A stretch of 64,000 nt of DNA from Paraliobacillus zengyii (GCF_003268595.1 NZ_CP029797.1:2749501-2813500), one strand, 5' to 3'. Shown: positions 42,071 to 53,548, counted from the stretch's first letter. Notes: generated from the sequence alone by a model not told the origin. Program-made: numbers and translations.

Positions 42071-42180
42071 CTTAATCCCTCCATCATACCATCATCATCG
42101 CTGTGGATTTATAGTGTATACTTATTGTAGCATTTATTATATATACATTCACCAAATTAGTCGATTAGTTAAAATACTAT

Positions 42181-43920
42181 TTACATATTATTTAATGTAA
42201 CTGGAAGCCAACCTCTAACACTATTGATAAACCAAATACGATCAAAGCTTGCTAAATCATTACGGTTAATGACTTTTTCTTGAATAATACCTGTTTCTAA
42301 CAAGTGTGCACGATAGGTGCCAGCTAATAAACCAGAATCTAGTGGTGGCGTATAGTATGTACCAGCTTTTTCTACTACAACATTACCAATTATAAATTCT
42401 GTTATTTCATGTTGCTTATTCCATAATAAAGTAGAGAATACGTTTGGATCGTCTAATTGGTGTTGCTTATAGTGCGTTCGATTAGTCGTTTTATGAAATA
42501 GAAAAGGATCCTGTTTATCAATTGGTAATGATGCCAATGTACACACGACATCGCCAATTATCTCTTTTACTTCTTGAACTTCTGTGGAAACCTCGCCCTG
42601 CTTAGAAACAAGGAGTCGAACTTTATATTTTTTAGATGGATGACCTTGCAATACTTGATTTAATTTTTGCTTAACGGTCGCTATGTCTATCTTAAAATTG
42701 AAATAGCTTGCTGACTCAAGCAACCGTTTCAAGTGATATTCTTGCAATGGATAATTCCCATGATCAAGTAAGATCGATTCTAGTAAATCAAAATCAGGAC
42801 GCTTTTCTGTTAACATTTTTGCTTTTGTTTTCATCTCTTGATATTCATTTTCAACTGTGGAATCCCAAGTAATCCCTCCACCTACACCATAAGTAGCTGT
42901 TTGACTTTCTTTATCAATAATAACTGTGCGAATCGGTACATTAAATGTTGCTTCTTTATTAGGAGTGATAAAACCGATCGCACCACAATAAACCTCTCTA
43001 GGAGTATCTTCAAGTTCTGCTATATACTCCATCGTTTTTATTTTTGGTGCACCAGTAATCGATCCACATGGAAATAGCGCAGTAAACCAGTCTAATAAAT
43101 GAGTATCTTTTTCAAGTTCTGCGGTTACCGTCGAGGTCATTTGATTAACAGTTGGATAGGACTCCACATCTAAAAGATTCGGTACAGCTACTGTGCCTTT
43201 TTTTGCGATTTTTCCTAAATCATTTCGTAAAAGATCAACAATCATCATATTTTCTGCACGCTCTTTTTCAGAGGAGGTTAATTGTTCTATTAACTGCCTA
43301 TCTTCTTCACCATAACGACCACGAGGTGCCGTCCCCTTCATTGGTTTTGTTGTGATGGTACTATTGTTCACTCGAAAGAATAATTCTGGTGAGGCAGATA
43401 GTATTTTAAAATCTCCAATATCTAAATAAGCGCTGTATGGTGCTTGCTGATTTTTAATCAACTGTTTGTAAAAAGCAAAGTCATCCCCAGTAAAAGTTGC
43501 CTGTAACCGGCTCGTATAATTAACTTGATATGTATCTCCACGCGCAATAGCTTGTTTAATATTTTTAATGCCTTCTTGGTAGCTTTCCTCACTTGATGTA
43601 AATGTCCAATCGGAAACAGTGTAGTCTTGTAATAGTGGTGTTGCTTCGATTGCTGAAGGAGCTTCGTATACTCCGAACCATACAAGTGGTAGGTTGCCAC
43701 TTTCTTTGACATGATAACGCGCTTCAAAAGCAGCTGCAGCTTCGTATGAAACATATCCAGCTACATAAAAGCCAGCATCGATTGCCTTTTCAGCTTTTCT
43801 AAAAATAGACGTAACCTCTGTTAATAACTTTGTTTGATATATTTTAATTGGCTCACGGAATTCAGTCTTCTGTGTACTCCCATCATGATCCATAAACTCG
43901 AAAATAAGGTCTGGATTCAT
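42181..43920 (-). CDS. pabB: Fused aminodeoxychorismate synthase I / aminodeoxychorismate lyase
   Basis: A 579-residue two-domain protein for p-aminobenzoate synthesis. Residues 1 to about 365 are the chorismate-binding PabB domain: AIARGDTYQVNYTSRL, FRVNNSTITTKPMKGTAPRG with the Lys that attacks chorismate, SEKERAENMMIVDLLRNDLG and FPCGSITGAPKIKTME. From about 385 to the end is a class IV aminotransferase (PabC-type lyase): LLDHGNYPLQEYHLKRLLES and the late GLLAGTYRAHLLETG. No pabA glutaminase gene is adjacent. The ATG has GAGGTG about 12 nt upstream. Monocistronic. Confidence 0.93.
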   Translation of the reverse strand: MNPDLIFEFMDHDGSTQKTEFREPIKIYQTKLLTEVTSIFRKAEKAIDAGFYVAGYVSYEAAAAFEARYHVKESGNLPLVWFGVYEAPSAIEATPLLQDYTVSDWTFTSSEESYQEGIKNIKQAIARGDTYQVNYTSRLQATFTGDDFAFYKQLIKNQQAPYSAYLDIGDFKILSASPELFFRVNNSTITTKPMKGTAPRGRYGEEDRQLIEQLTSSEKERAENMMIVDLLRNDLGKIAKKGTVAVPNLLDVESYPTVNQMTSTVTAELEKDTHLLDWFTALFPCGSITGAPKIKTMEYIAELEDTPREVYCGAIGFITPNKEATFNVPIRTVIIDKESQTATYGVGGGITWDSTVENEYQEMKTKAKMLTEKRPDFDLLESILLDHGNYPLQEYHLKRLLESASYFNFKIDIATVKQKLNQVLQGHPSKKYKVRLLVSKQGEVSTEVQEVKEIIGDVVCTLASLPIDKQDPFLFHKTTNRTHYKQHQLDDPNVFSTLLWNKQHEITEFIIGNVVVEKAGTYYTPPLDSGLLAGTYRAHLLETGIIQEKVINRNDLASFDRIWFINSVRGWLPVTLNNM

Positions 43921-44111
43921 TGCGATATTTTCACCTCATTTAACTTTCTAAAATCAATGCTAATTATAGCTTAAAAAGATGTTTAAATATAGTTATAAAG
44001 AAAGGGTAACTTCTAAAAGATTGTTATTTACGACTTAATTATCATAAACTACGACGTAGCGTTCATTGCGTCGGAATTATCATCAACTGCGACACAACAG
44101 AATTACCTGAC

Positions 44112-44247
44112 CCGCTTCTCAAGTAAAATTGACTCCCTTTCCGCAGGCACGGCTTCAGCTAACTCGGAAACAAAGAACGTTTCCGAGTGGACCTTCAGCC
44201 CGCGCTGTTCCTGCAGGAGTGTCGCCAATTTCACTTGATACGCTAGT
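44112..44247. repeat. Dispersed palindromic repeat, full copy
   Basis: Outer arms CAAGTAAAATTG and CAATTTCACTTG pair with one mismatch. The inside reads CCTTTCCGCAGGCACGGCTT, a hairpin ACTCGGAAAC/GTTTCCGAGT, then CTTCAGCCCGCGCTGTTCCT. It is inverted relative to the copies at 14 kb and 44.4 kb. Confidence 0.85.
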
Positions 44248-44289
44248 TAGGAGAAGTAAACAACAATATTCACTATGAAGAATCAGGTT

Positions 44290-44390
44290 ATCTAGGGAAT
44301 GAAGCAAGTGGGTTCCCTTTCTGTGGCTTGTGGTACTGCAATTCAATTACTCATCCCATCGAAAACTTGGGCAGTTCCCACTAGAGTGTC
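44290..44390. repeat. Variant or degraded copy of the palindromic repeat
   Basis: It contains TTCCCTTTCTGTGG and a segment reading ACTGC, ATTACTC, CCCATCGAAAAC that recurs as an insertion in the copy at 58601-58757. The central hairpin is missing. Confidence 0.5.
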
Positions 44391-44429
44391 ATTATTACAT
44401 ACACAATCATCATGTAGAATCTGAACTAG

Positions 44430-44560
44430 CTTTGGAATTATACGTAGACTCCTGTGGGAACAGCGCGGGCTGAAGATCCACTTAGTAAAGCGTTTTTTGC
44501 TTTACTAAGTTAGCTGAAGACGTGCCCACGGAAAGCGAAGTATATTTCCAAAGCGGCATG
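44430..44560. repeat. Dispersed palindromic repeat, full copy
   Basis: Outer arms GGAATTATAC and GTATATTTCC pair at 9 of 10 positions. Inside are CAGCGCGGGCTGAAGATCCA, a perfect hairpin CTTAGTAAAGC/GCTTTACTAAG, then TTAGCTGAAGACGTGCCCAC and GGAAAGCG. Confidence 0.88.
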
Positions 44561-44622
44561 TTATGCACATTTTCTATCAACTCTGATTATTAAAAAGATA
44601 CAATGTTGCGAAAAGAGCCAAA

Positions 44623-44653
44623 AGAAAAAAACGTAAAGGGTTATACCTTTACG
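44623..44653 (-). terminator. Terminator after the yvlD-like gene
   Basis: CGTAAAGG (44632-44639) pairs with CCTTTACG (44646-44653), then a long T-run on the minus strand. Confidence 0.9.
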
Positions 44654-44655
44654 CT

Positions 44656-45018
44656 TTATCTATTCAAAAATAGTGTATCTTTAATTAATCGATTTAATAT
44701 GAGATTTAGGATAGCTAAAATAATTGCCGATAAAATCGCTATACCAAAGCCATTAATCACAAATGTATCACCAATGAACGCTTGCGTTAACATTAAAGTA
44801 ATCGCATTGATTACAAATAAGAAAAAGCCAAGTGAAACAATCGTAATGGGTAATGTCAGCAAAACCAAAATAGGTTTCACAATTACATTTAAAACTGACA
44901 AAATAAGACTTGCAAGTAATGCTGTACCGAATCCTTCCAGATAAAAAGAATCAAATAGGTACGCGACAACAACTAAAGCTACAGCATTTAATAATAGCGA
45001 AACGATCCAACGGGTCAT
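44656..45018 (-). CDS. Phage-holin-family IV membrane protein (YvlD-like)
   Basis: A 120-residue membrane protein with four hydrophobic helices and the family segment ILSVLNVIVKPILVLLTLPI. The start is the ATG at 45016-45018, one base after the stop of the PspC-domain gene, with GGAG eight or nine nt upstream; longer readings run into that gene. The pair matches yvlC-yvlD of Bacillus, linked to envelope stress in that genus. Molecular function unknown; the holin name is only a family label. Confidence 0.85.
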   Translation of the reverse strand: MTRWIVSLLLNAVALVVVAYLFDSFYLEGFGTALLASLILSVLNVIVKPILVLLTLPITIVSLGFFLFVINAITLMLTQAFIGDTFVINGFGIAILSAIILAILNLILNRLIKDTLFLNR

Positions 45019-45019
45019 T

Positions 45020-45217
45020 TTATATTTCTCCATCAATTGGCATAATAAATGCTGCTGCAATATAAACAAATAACAATGGGAAAACTGCAGTGAACAACAA
45101 GGCGACAACAAAAATCAAGCGTATAATTGTTGCATCAAAATTAAAATATTCTGCTAAACCACCCAAAACACCTGACACCATTTTATTACTACTTGAACGG
45201 TATAATTTCTTATCCAT
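45020..45217 (-). CDS. PspC-domain envelope-stress protein (YvlC-like)
   Basis: A 65-residue protein that is almost entirely a PspC domain: KLYRSSSNKMVSGVLGGLAE, YFNFDATIIRLIFVVALLF and a second hydrophobic helix ending AAAFIMPID. AGGAGGATGAAAAG precedes the ATG. It is translationally close-coupled to the YvlD-like gene. PspC proteins sense or respond to membrane stress; partner unknown here. Confidence 0.9.
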   Translation of the reverse strand: MDKKLYRSSSNKMVSGVLGGLAEYFNFDATIIRLIFVVALLFTAVFPLLFVYIAAAFIMPIDGEI

Positions 45218-45346
45218 CTTTTCATCCTCCTCTTATCTATCTATATTGTATGACTTTCTTAAATAAATTATCCTTTTATTCAATTAAGCAACTAAATTAC
45301 ATATTCTTTATATTCCACTTTTGATCATTTTTAAAACGTATAAAAA

Positions 45347-45389
45347 AATAAAGAAGTAGCACACTTGAATCGCGTACTACTTCTTTATT
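45347..45389 (-). terminator. bshB2 terminator
   Basis: AATAAAGAAGTAG pairs with CTACTTCTTTATT around a 17-nt loop, then TTTTTTT on the minus strand; it overlaps the bshB2 stop codon. Confidence 0.8.
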
Positions 45390-46050
45390 ACTTATTGAAA
45401 TTCCACGTATAGAATTGCTCTACAGATAAGTTCTTCTTCACAATCTCTTCCATATCCGCAGCTACTTGATTTATACTACCTAACACACCAGATGCTTGCG
45501 ATGTATGAGCCATGATTGTTGCTAATTTCTTCTCGAAAAAAGGTGTAATGTCTATCGAAATATCCGCTTCACCTATGTCTTCTACTCTTGTATTTGTAAT
45601 AGCTTGCGCCCACACTTTTGGTCTTTTCTCAGCGTCCATTAAACGAACTGCTTCAATCGCCGCAGCCCCAAATGCATTGTGATCGGGATGTACAGCATGA
45701 TCAGGATAATGTGTAATTACAAGACTTGGCTCTATTTTTTCTAGGCGTGCTAATAAATCCTTGGCAACCTCTTCTCTTGCTTCAAATTCCAATGTTTTAT
45801 CACGATAACCAAGCATATTTAATTCAATATCTAATACTTTACATGCCGCAATTAATTCTTCTTTTCTTATTTTAGGTAGCGTTTCGCGTGTTGCAAAGGT
45901 AGGGTTACCCATGTTTCTACCCATTTCTCCTAGCGTGCCACATAAATAGGTAACTGGTACACCTTCTTCACGAAATCGTGCAATTGTACCAGCAGCTCCA
46001 AATGCTTCATCATCTGGGTGTGGAAGAATAACAACAACGTGTTTTTCCAT
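45388..46050 (-). CDS. bshB2: Bacillithiol biosynthesis deacetylase BshB2
   Basis: A 220-residue zinc-dependent LmbE/PIG-L deacetylase that removes acetyl from GlcNAc-malate in bacillithiol synthesis. Zinc-site motif VVVILPHPDDEAFGAAGTIA at the N-terminus and HYPDHAVHPDHNAFG with the second His ligands around 115-125. The upstream YojF-like gene identifies it as the BshB2 (YojG) rather than BshB1 paralogue. Confidence 0.92.
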   Translation of the reverse strand: MEKHVVVILPHPDDEAFGAAGTIARFREEGVPVTYLCGTLGEMGRNMGNPTFATRETLPKIRKEELIAACKVLDIELNMLGYRDKTLEFEAREEVAKDLLARLEKIEPSLVITHYPDHAVHPDHNAFGAAAIEAVRLMDAEKRPKVWAQAITNTRVEDIGEADISIDITPFFEKKLATIMAHTSQASGVLGSINQVAADMEEIVKKNLSVEQFYTWNFNK

Positions 46051-46090
46051 TCTATTTTCAGCTCCTTTTAAGCTTGATCTACCAATTTTG

Positions 46091-46444
46091 TTAATTTACA
46101 AACGGATTCTCACTAATTTCTAATGTAACTAATAATCTTCCTTCTTGATCATGTCCAGCAATAAGTAGGTGCCCTTCTTCATCTATTTCATATTCGCGAA
46201 CACCTTCCGCATAGATCCAGCCGTTTTCTGTTTTTAAACCTACACGATAACTTGTTGGGTTTCCAACTATTTTCGCTTGGTTATAACGTACTTTAGCATT
46301 TCGCATAAATACACCAACATTAAAAGCTTTCTCATTATGATGACTCGCATATGCGCCATTTGTCGTCTCGATATGTATATAAACATCTTTATTTAAGAAT
46401 TTTTCTAATTCATATTGCACTTTTTCTTGATCAATTACATTCAT
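46091..46444 (-). CDS. YojF-family protein (DUF1806)
   Basis: A 117-residue small soluble protein of mixed beta content, with VYIHIETTNGAYASHHNEKA and VRYNQAKIVGNPTSYRVGLK, as in YojF. It precedes bshB2 by 40 bp on the same strand, the standard arrangement, and is presumed to have a role in bacillithiol metabolism. No catalytic residues can be assigned. Confidence 0.88.
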   Translation of the reverse strand: MNVIDQEKVQYELEKFLNKDVYIHIETTNGAYASHHNEKAFNVGVFMRNAKVRYNQAKIVGNPTSYRVGLKTENGWIYAEGVREYEIDEEGHLLIAGHDQEGRLLVTLEISENPFVN

Positions 46445-46593
46445 TACGAAACACCCCTTCCGACTCTTCTAACTAATTATACTCTACCCAAAAAAGGTGA
46501 AAACGTCAAAAAGCTGACTTCAGATAGCCATTTTTATTTATCTAGATGTTTGCAGACTGTTCGCTCGATTCAATTAAGCAAAAGTTAAAGAGA

Positions 46594-46624
46594 AGCTTGG
46601 ACGCAAGAAGTGCTTCCAAGCTTT
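46594..46624 (-). terminator. uvrA terminator
   Basis: AAGCTTGGA (46594-46602) pairs with TCCAAGCTT (46616-46624) around a 13-nt loop; the minus strand then reads CTCTTTAACTTTT. Just past the uvrA stop. Confidence 0.75.
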
Positions 46625-46628
46625 TCTT

Positions 46629-49505
46629 TTAAGATTGTGCTAGTTTTTCTTTTTCTTGTATATTTGTTTCCATTCGTAAACGATCTCTTTCTAAAACTGG
46701 TTTTAGATAATATCCTGTATACGATTCACTAATCTCTGAAACTTCTTCTGGCGTTCCGGTTGCGATGATTTGACCACCGCGATCTCCACCTTCTGGACCA
46801 AGGTCAATAATATGATCGGCGGTTTTAATCACATCAAGATTGTGTTCTATAATTAAAACAGTATCTCCGTTTTCGACCAAACGTTGTAATACGCCTAACA
46901 AACGGTATATATCATCAGCATGTAAACCGGTTGTCGGCTCGTCTAATATATATAGCGTTTTTCCATCTGAGCGCCGGTGTAATTCACTTGCTAACTTCAC
47001 ACGTTGTGCTTCTCCACCAGAAAGTGTTGTTGCAGGCTGTCCTAGACGGATATAGCCTAAACCTACGTCATAAACGGTTTGTAATTTCCTTCTGATTTTT
47101 GGAAGATTCTCAAAAAAGCCTAATGCTTCTTCTATTGTCATATCTAAAATCTCAGAAATATTTTTCCCTTTATATTTTACTTCAAGCGTTTCCCGGTTAT
47201 AGCGTTTACCATGACAAACTTCACAAGATACATACACATCTGGTAAAAAGTGCATTTCAATTTTTATGATACCATCACCACGACAAGCTTCACACCGTCC
47301 GCCTTTAACATTAAAACTAAATCTTCCTTTTTTATAGCCACGAATTTTTGCTTCATTTGTTGAAGCGAAGACATCTCGAACATTATCAAATACACCTGTA
47401 TAGGTGGCAGGATTAGAACGTGGTGTTCTACCAATTGGTGCTTGATTAATATCAATTACCTTTTCTAAATGTTCGCTACCTTTAATTGATTTATGTTTAC
47501 CTGGTTTTTGCTTCGCACGATTTAATGTCATTGCTAAACTTTTATGAAGAATTTCATTAATAAGCGTACTTTTACCAGAACCAGATACACCGGTAACAGT
47601 TGTCATAACACCAATTGGAATCTTCGCATTAACTTTTTTAAGGTTATTTTCTTCCGCACCAATAATTTCTACAAATCTTTCATCAGCTTTACGACGGTTC
47701 GCTGGTAATGGAATAAACTTTTCACCGGATAAATATTGGCCTGTAAGTGATTTCTTCTGTTTCATCACCTGTTTTGGTGTGCCACTTGCAACAACAGTAC
47801 CACCATGTTCTCCTGCACCAGGGCCAATATCAATTAACCAATCGGCTGCTAGCATTGTGTCTTCATCATGCTCGACAACAATCAACGTGTTGCCTAAATC
47901 GCGCATTTGTTTGAGTGTTGCAATTAATCGATCGTTATCACGCTGATGTAATCCGATAGACGGTTCATCTAACACGTATAAAACACCTGTCAATGCTGAG
48001 CCAATCTGTGTTGCCAAGCGAATTCGCTGTGCTTCTCCACCTGATAACGTACCAGCTGTTCGTGATAATGTTAGATAATCCAACCCAACATTAGTTAAAA
48101 AGGTTAGTCGATCTTGAATTTCCTTTACAATCATTTCAGCTATTGTTTTGTCCTTCTCAGATAAAGTAAGATTAGAAACAAAATCATTTGCTTCCGTAAC
48201 GGCGAGCTCTGTTACTTTGCCAATATGTTTACCATTTATTAATACCGCTGTTGCTTCCGTTTTCAGACGATATCCTTTACATTTCGGACAGTTCTTTTGT
48301 GCCATATATTTATCCATTTGTTCACGAATGAAATCTGAAGATGTTTCACGATGGCGGCGCGCAAGGTTAGCAAGAACTCCTTCAAAAAAGATATCATTTT
48401 CACGCGTCATACCGTAATCATTTTCATAATGAAAGTGAATTTTTTCTTTTCCACTTCCATTTAGTATTTTATCTAACTGATCAGGAGGTAATTGACTGAC
48501 TGGTGTATCCATATCAATACCGTAATGTTCGCAAACACTTTTAAGGAGTTGTGGATAATACTGTGAACTTGTTGGTTCCCAAGCTGCAATTGCCCCCTCA
48601 TTTAAGGTTAATTCAGTATCAGGGATTACTAAGTCAACATCAACTTCCAATTTCGTCCCTAAACCATCGCAACGTTCACAAGCGCCATATGGACTATTAA
48701 AGGAAAATAAACGTGGCTCAAGTTCACCAATGGAAAAACCACAAATGGGACATGCATGTTGTTCACTAAATAACAATTCTTCTTCTCCCATTACATCAAC
48801 TTTCACTTTTCCTTCACCTAAACGTAATGCTGTTTCCAACGAATCAGTAAGTCGACCAGAAATACCATCTTTAACAACAATTCGATCAACAACAACTTCA
48901 ATCGAATGTTTTTTATTTTTCTCAAGCTCAATCTCTTCACTAATTTCTCGCATCTCTCCATCAATGCGTAAACGTACATAACCTTCTTGTTTTAATTTTT
49001 CTAACACTTTAACATGCTCACCTTTACGCCCAGATATTACTGGCGCAAGAATTTGAAGTTTCGTTCTTTCTGGATAAGCTAAAATTCGGTCAACCATTTG
49101 TTGCACAGTTTGTGATGAAATTTCTACACCATGCTTCGGACATACTGGATGGCCAATTCGAGCAAATAGCAAACGCATGTAATCGTAAATTTCTGTTACT
49201 GTTCCAACTGTAGAACGTGGATTTCTACTCGTTGTTTTTTGATCAATTGAAATGGCTGGAGAAAGCCCTTCAATAGCATCAACATCTGGTTTTTCCATTT
49301 GTCCTAAAAATTGACGCGCATAGGAAGATAAAGACTCAACATAGCGTCGTTGTCCCTCAGCATATATCGTATCAAAAGCTAATGATGATTTCCCAGAACC
49401 TGATAGCCCTGTAAGCACAACTAATTTTTCTTTTGGAATTTCAATATCAACATTTTTTAAATTATGTGCACGTGCACCTTTAATGGTTATTGCTTTTTTA
49501 GCCAT
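46629..49505 (-). CDS. uvrA: Excinuclease ABC subunit A
   Basis: A 958-residue ABC-type ATPase that finds bulky DNA lesions with UvrB. Walker A loops [15 protein letters not shown] (near 32) and [15 protein letters not shown] (near 640), two ABC signatures of LSGGEAQR type, and zinc-finger segments [20 protein letters not shown] and [20 protein letters not shown], each closed by a second Cys pair. It follows uvrB by 6 bp, so both share the LexA-controlled promoter upstream of uvrB. Confidence 0.99.
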   Translation of the reverse strand: MAKKAITIKGARAHNLKNVDIEIPKEKLVVLTGLSGSGKSSLAFDTIYAEGQRRYVESLSSYARQFLGQMEKPDVDAIEGLSPAISIDQKTTSRNPRSTVGTVTEIYDYMRLLFARIGHPVCPKHGVEISSQTVQQMVDRILAYPERTKLQILAPVISGRKGEHVKVLEKLKQEGYVRLRIDGEMREISEEIELEKNKKHSIEVVVDRIVVKDGISGRLTDSLETALRLGEGKVKVDVMGEEELLFSEQHACPICGFSIGELEPRLFSFNSPYGACERCDGLGTKLEVDVDLVIPDTELTLNEGAIAAWEPTSSQYYPQLLKSVCEHYGIDMDTPVSQLPPDQLDKILNGSGKEKIHFHYENDYGMTRENDIFFEGVLANLARRHRETSSDFIREQMDKYMAQKNCPKCKGYRLKTEATAVLINGKHIGKVTELAVTEANDFVSNLTLSEKDKTIAEMIVKEIQDRLTFLTNVGLDYLTLSRTAGTLSGGEAQRIRLATQIGSALTGVLYVLDEPSIGLHQRDNDRLIATLKQMRDLGNTLIVVEHDEDTMLAADWLIDIGPGAGEHGGTVVASGTPKQVMKQKKSLTGQYLSGEKFIPLPANRRKADERFVEIIGAEENNLKKVNAKIPIGVMTTVTGVSGSGKSTLINEILHKSLAMTLNRAKQKPGKHKSIKGSEHLEKVIDINQAPIGRTPRSNPATYTGVFDNVRDVFASTNEAKIRGYKKGRFSFNVKGGRCEACRGDGIIKIEMHFLPDVYVSCEVCHGKRYNRETLEVKYKGKNISEILDMTIEEALGFFENLPKIRRKLQTVYDVGLGYIRLGQPATTLSGGEAQRVKLASELHRRSDGKTLYILDEPTTGLHADDIYRLLGVLQRLVENGDTVLIIEHNLDVIKTADHIIDLGPEGGDRGGQIIATGTPEEVSEISESYTGYYLKPVLERDRLRMETNIQEKEKLAQS

Positions 49506-49511
49506 TGATTG

Positions 49512-51494
49512 TCACCCCTCCGCTTTCAGCTGTATAACGATATCACGTAACTCAGCAGCTTTTTCAAAGTTCAAGTCACGCGCAGCTTGTTTCATTTCTT
49601 TTTCCATATTTTCAATCAGTTTCTCAATTTCTTTCTTCGTCATCTTACTATAACTTGGTGCATCACCTTCATACTTCGCTGAATCTTCAGCAGCCATAGT
49701 TGCGCGTATAACGTCACGAACTTCTTTTTTGATTGTCGTAGGTACAATACCATGTTTTTCGTTATATGCTTGTTGTTTTTCACGACGTCGTTCTGTTTCC
49801 TCAATTGCCCGACTCATTGAATCTGTCATCCGATCCGCGTACATAATGACACGTCCATTTTCATTACGTGCTGCTCGTCCCATTGTTTGAATCAATGCTC
49901 GATCAGACCGCAAGAAACCTTCTTTATCAGCATCAAGAATAGCAACTAAAGATACTTCTGGAATATCAATACCTTCACGTAATAAGTTAATTCCAACAAT
50001 GACATCAAACTTACCGACCCGTAGATCACGAATAACCTCAATCCGCTCTAATGTTTTAATTTCAGAATGCAAATAAGCAACCTTCATTCCTATCTCTTTT
50101 AGATAGTCGGTTAAATCCTCTGACATTTTTTTAGTTAACGTTGTAATGAGTACCCGTTCATCTAGTTTTATCCGTTTATTTATCTCGCCAATCAGATCAT
50201 CTATTTGACCATCAATTGGGCGAACTTCCACTGGAGGATCTAGTAAACCTGTTGGACGAATAACTTGTTCTGTCATTTGAGGCGTGTGCTCTAATTCATA
50301 TGGACCGGGAGTTGCCGAAACAAAGACCATTTGTTTCGCCTTCTCTTCAAACTCCTTAAATGTCAACGGACGGTTATCCATTGCAGATGGTAATCGGAAT
50401 CCATGATCAACTAAAACTTGCTTTCTTGCTTGGTCACCATTAAACATTCCACGAACCTGTGGTAACGTTACATGTGACTCATCAACAACAATCATGAAAT
50501 CATCTGGAAAATAATCAATTAACGTATATGGAGTTGAACCAGCTTCTCTCAATGTTAAATGACGAGAGTAGTTTTCAATCCCTGAACAGAAACCCATTTC
50601 CTCCATCATTTCCAAATCATAACGCGTCCGCTGTTCAATTCGCTGTGCTTCAAGTAATTTATTATTTTCACGGAAAAACGTTAGCTGTTCTTCCAATTCT
50701 TTTTCAATATTTTTCATAGCGACTTTTAATTTTTCTTCACCAGTAACAAAGTGGGAAGCAGGGAAAATAGCGATGTGTTCGCGATCACCAACAATTTCTC
50801 CAGTTAGCGCATCTACTTCTCGTATACGATCAACCTCATCACCAAAAAATTCAACTCGTATACAGTGTTCTTCTCGAGAAGCCGGAATAATTTCAACCGA
50901 ATCTCCACGAACTCTGAATGTACCACGTTGGAAATCTATATCATTACGTGCATACTGAATATCGACTAATTCACGAAGTAATGCGTCTCGGTCTTTCTCC
51001 ATTCCAACCCGAATGGATAATACTTGATTTCGGTATTCTTCAGGAGAACCTAAACCATAAATACACGATACACTTGCTACGATTAAAACATCTTTTCTTT
51101 CAAATAAGGCAGACGTTGCTGAGTGTCGTAATTTATCAATTTCATCATTAATACTTGCATCTTTCTCTATAAATGTATCCGTCGAAGGAACATATGCTTC
51201 AGGCTGATAATAATTATAATAACTAACAAAATATTCTACAGCATTATTAGGAAAAAACTCTTTGAATTCACTATATAGTTGTCCAGCAAGTGTTTTATTA
51301 TGAGCAATGACTAACGTCGGTTTGTTTACTTCTGTAATAACATTAGACATCGTAAATGTCTTACCAGTTCCTGTTGCTCCAAGTAATGTCTGTTCACGTC
51401 TACCAGCATTAATTCCGGAAACTAATTCCTTAATTGCTGATGGCTGATCACCCTCGGGCTTATATTTCGACACTAACTCAAATTTATCTACCAC
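49512..51494 (-). CDS. uvrB: Excinuclease ABC subunit B
   Basis: A 660-residue helicase-like damage verifier. Walker [17 protein letters not shown], the DNA-clamping beta-hairpin [20 protein letters not shown], helicase motif DESHVTLPQ, the C-terminal helicase motifs [11 protein letters not shown] and QTMGRAARN, and a UVR coiled coil at the end that recruits UvrC. Length is standard. A LexA box covers its promoter. Confidence 0.99.
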   Translation of the reverse strand: MVDKFELVSKYKPEGDQPSAIKELVSGINAGRREQTLLGATGTGKTFTMSNVITEVNKPTLVIAHNKTLAGQLYSEFKEFFPNNAVEYFVSYYNYYQPEAYVPSTDTFIEKDASINDEIDKLRHSATSALFERKDVLIVASVSCIYGLGSPEEYRNQVLSIRVGMEKDRDALLRELVDIQYARNDIDFQRGTFRVRGDSVEIIPASREEHCIRVEFFGDEVDRIREVDALTGEIVGDREHIAIFPASHFVTGEEKLKVAMKNIEKELEEQLTFFRENNKLLEAQRIEQRTRYDLEMMEEMGFCSGIENYSRHLTLREAGSTPYTLIDYFPDDFMIVVDESHVTLPQVRGMFNGDQARKQVLVDHGFRLPSAMDNRPLTFKEFEEKAKQMVFVSATPGPYELEHTPQMTEQVIRPTGLLDPPVEVRPIDGQIDDLIGEINKRIKLDERVLITTLTKKMSEDLTDYLKEIGMKVAYLHSEIKTLERIEVIRDLRVGKFDVIVGINLLREGIDIPEVSLVAILDADKEGFLRSDRALIQTMGRAARNENGRVIMYADRMTDSMSRAIEETERRREKQQAYNEKHGIVPTTIKKEVRDVIRATMAAEDSAKYEGDAPSYSKMTKKEIEKLIENMEKEMKQAARDLNFEKAAELRDIVIQLKAEG

Positions 51495-51536
51495 GATGCA
51501 CCCTCCGTTCTACTCTTCACTTATCTATGATACCAC

Positions 51537-51576
51537 ATTATACTACTTTTCAAACCAAAATGCGAACAAATATTCG
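51537..51576 (-). promoter_or_regulatory. uvrBA promoter with LexA (SOS) box
   Basis: CGAACAAATATTCG (51563-51576) matches the Gram-positive SOS box CGAAC-N4-GTTCG with one change. Minus-strand TTCGCA (51561-51566) and TATAAT (51537-51542), 18 nt apart, form the promoter; the box overlaps its -35. DNA damage should induce uvrBA. Confidence 0.85.
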
Positions 51577-51605
51577 TTTTATTCATATTTAAAAAGATAT
51601 GTAAC

Positions 51606-51637
51606 AAAAAGCTTGAGGTACAGTTACCCCAAGCTTC
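51606..51637 (-). terminator. prfC terminator
   Basis: AAGCTTGGGG pairs with CCTCAAGCTT (one mismatch) around 10 nt, then TTTGTTA on the minus strand. Confidence 0.8.
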
Positions 51638-51653
51638 TTTACTACATTATCTT

Positions 51654-53240
51654 TTAATAAGATTGATCATACTGATTGACTTCAAACAAGTCAATTAACT
51701 CGATATCTTTATGTTTATCTTTAAACCAACGAAGAGCAAAATCATTCTTAAATAATACTAAAAATGTTCCTTCACGGTCTTTAACTAACAGGTTTCGATC
51801 GTCGAATAACGTCGTATCGACTTGTTCCTGGTTTAACCAGCGTGGTACTCGTTCACCGATAGATTCTAACGTTACTTCTACATTATACTCGTGTTTCATA
51901 CGATGTTCAAATACTTGATACTGTAATTCACCAACAGCTCCGATAATGTAGCTTTCCATCGGATAACGTGTAAATAATTGAATTGCACCTTCTTGGACCA
52001 GTTGTTCTAAACCTTTTCTGAATTGTTTTGATTTCATTACGTTTTTTGCAGTTACTTGCTTAAATAACTCAGGTGGGAATTGTGGTAATTCATCATAAAC
52101 AAAAGATTCTTTACCTTCTGTTAATGTATCACCTATTCGATATGCATTCGGATCATATATCCCGATAATATCACCTGCATAGGCAACTTCAACTGTATCA
52201 CGAGTGGAAGCCACAAATTGTTGTGTTTGAGACAATTTGATTTGTTTACCTGTTCGTTCTAATCTAACACTCATTCCACGCTCAAACTTACCTGAACAAA
52301 CCCGTAGGAATGCTACACGATCACGATGGGCTGGATTCATGTTTGCTTGGATCTTAAAGACAAATCCTGAAAAATCCGGGTTATCGGGACTAACTAATCC
52401 TTCTGTTGTCTTTCTAGGAACAGGTTTGGGAGCCATTTCGATAAACGTATCAAAAAAACTTTGCACACCAAACGGCGCTAAAGCACTACCGAAGAAAACT
52501 GGTGTTTGATCCCCACTCAAGACCGCATCTAATGAATAGTCATCTCCTGCTTCTTCAATTAATTCCAACTCATCTAATGTATCTTGATATGTTGGATTTT
52601 CCACAAGTGCCTTATTCTCTGGATTATCTAAATCTGCATAAGGAATAGTTGTTTCTGCTTCATTTCCATTATATTGTACAAACTGTTTATTTTGACGATC
52701 AAATATGCCTAAGAAACGCTTACCCATGCCAACAGGCCAATTCATTGGATATGTTTCGATTTCTAAAACTTCTTCAATTTGTTCTAAAAGTGCTAATGGT
52801 TCACGACCTTCACGATCCATTTTGTTGATGAAAGTGAAAATCGGAATACCACGCATTTTACAAACTTTAAATAATTTAATAGTTTGGGCTTCAATACCTT
52901 TTGTTGCATCAATAATCATCACAACACTATCTACAGCTGTTAATGTACGATACGTGTCTTCACTAAAATCCTCGTGACCCGGTGTATCTAATATATTAAC
53001 TTTATAATCTTTATATGGAAAGTTCATCACACTGGACGTTACAGAAATTCCACGTTGTTTCTCAATTTCCATCCAGTCAGATGTAGCAAATTTACCTGAT
53101 TTTTTTGCTTTTACAGTCCCTGCTTCTCGAATTAGGTTACCAAACAATAACAATTTCTCTGTTAATGTTGTTTTACCAGCATCAGGGTGTGATATGATCG
53201 CAAATGTTTTTCTCTTATTTACTTCTTCTTGCATTGTCAT
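51654..53240 (-). CDS. prfC: Peptide chain release factor 3
   Basis: A 528-residue translational GTPase that recycles RF1/RF2 after termination. G-motifs are [15 protein letters not shown] (G1), [10 protein letters not shown] (G2), [12 protein letters not shown] (G3) and [10 protein letters not shown] (G4); RF3-specific segments are [14 protein letters not shown] and the C-terminal [23 protein letters not shown] follows GGAAGGG. Single-gene unit between uvrB and the helicase gene. Confidence 0.97.
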   Translation of the reverse strand: MTMQEEVNKRKTFAIISHPDAGKTTLTEKLLLFGNLIREAGTVKAKKSGKFATSDWMEIEKQRGISVTSSVMNFPYKDYKVNILDTPGHEDFSEDTYRTLTAVDSVVMIIDATKGIEAQTIKLFKVCKMRGIPIFTFINKMDREGREPLALLEQIEEVLEIETYPMNWPVGMGKRFLGIFDRQNKQFVQYNGNEAETTIPYADLDNPENKALVENPTYQDTLDELELIEEAGDDYSLDAVLSGDQTPVFFGSALAPFGVQSFFDTFIEMAPKPVPRKTTEGLVSPDNPDFSGFVFKIQANMNPAHRDRVAFLRVCSGKFERGMSVRLERTGKQIKLSQTQQFVASTRDTVEVAYAGDIIGIYDPNAYRIGDTLTEGKESFVYDELPQFPPELFKQVTAKNVMKSKQFRKGLEQLVQEGAIQLFTRYPMESYIIGAVGELQYQVFEHRMKHEYNVEVTLESIGERVPRWLNQEQVDTTLFDDRNLLVKDREGTFLVLFKNDFALRWFKDKHKDIELIDLFEVNQYDQSY

Positions 53241-53493
53241 TTTATAAATCCCTTCCTATCTTTAATTTGATTCATTTATAAAACATGGATTACTAAGGGA
53301 TTTCTACATCGGTATAATGCTCCTTCATCTAATGTATAAGTGCTTTTTAAATGTCTATTCACGTTAGTAAAAATAGCACGTTTTTTAGGATAAAGTCAAC
53401 TATTTTCACGCCAAATGACTGCCCATTTTAATCAATTGATCCTTAAAATACAAATAAAAATTTTCATTCTTACAGTTTTTGACGACAATTATT

Positions 53494-53502
53494 TGTTATA
53501 AT
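53494..53502 (+). promoter_or_regulatory. Extended -10 promoter of the SNF2 helicase gene
   Basis: TGTTATAAT is a full extended -10 element with no good -35 at normal spacing. It overlaps an in-frame ATG at 53501, which therefore cannot be the start and would not be transcribed. Confidence 0.65.
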
Positions 53503-53548
53503 GAAAAGATATACTTTTGCTAATACAAGACAAGGTAGGGAAATAATT

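Larger units (their letters stand above)
43921..44622. other. Gene-free stretch downstream of the yvlD-like gene, repeat-rich
   Basis: About 700 bp with two full copies of the palindromic repeat (44112-44247 and 44430-44560) and a variant (44290-44390). The left flank shares GTCGGAATTATCATCAACTG with the flank of the copy near 13.4 kb. No ORF here looks coding. Confidence 0.7.

Noticed and set aside
44155..44346. 63-codon minus-strand ORF in the 44-kb gap
   Set aside because: It runs through the palindromic repeat copies; no ribosome site and no protein-like pattern.
53501..53548. Longer N-terminus of the SNF2 helicase from ATG 53501
   Set aside because: That ATG overlaps the TGTTATAAT promoter element, while ATG 53549 has a proper ribosome site and matches the family start.
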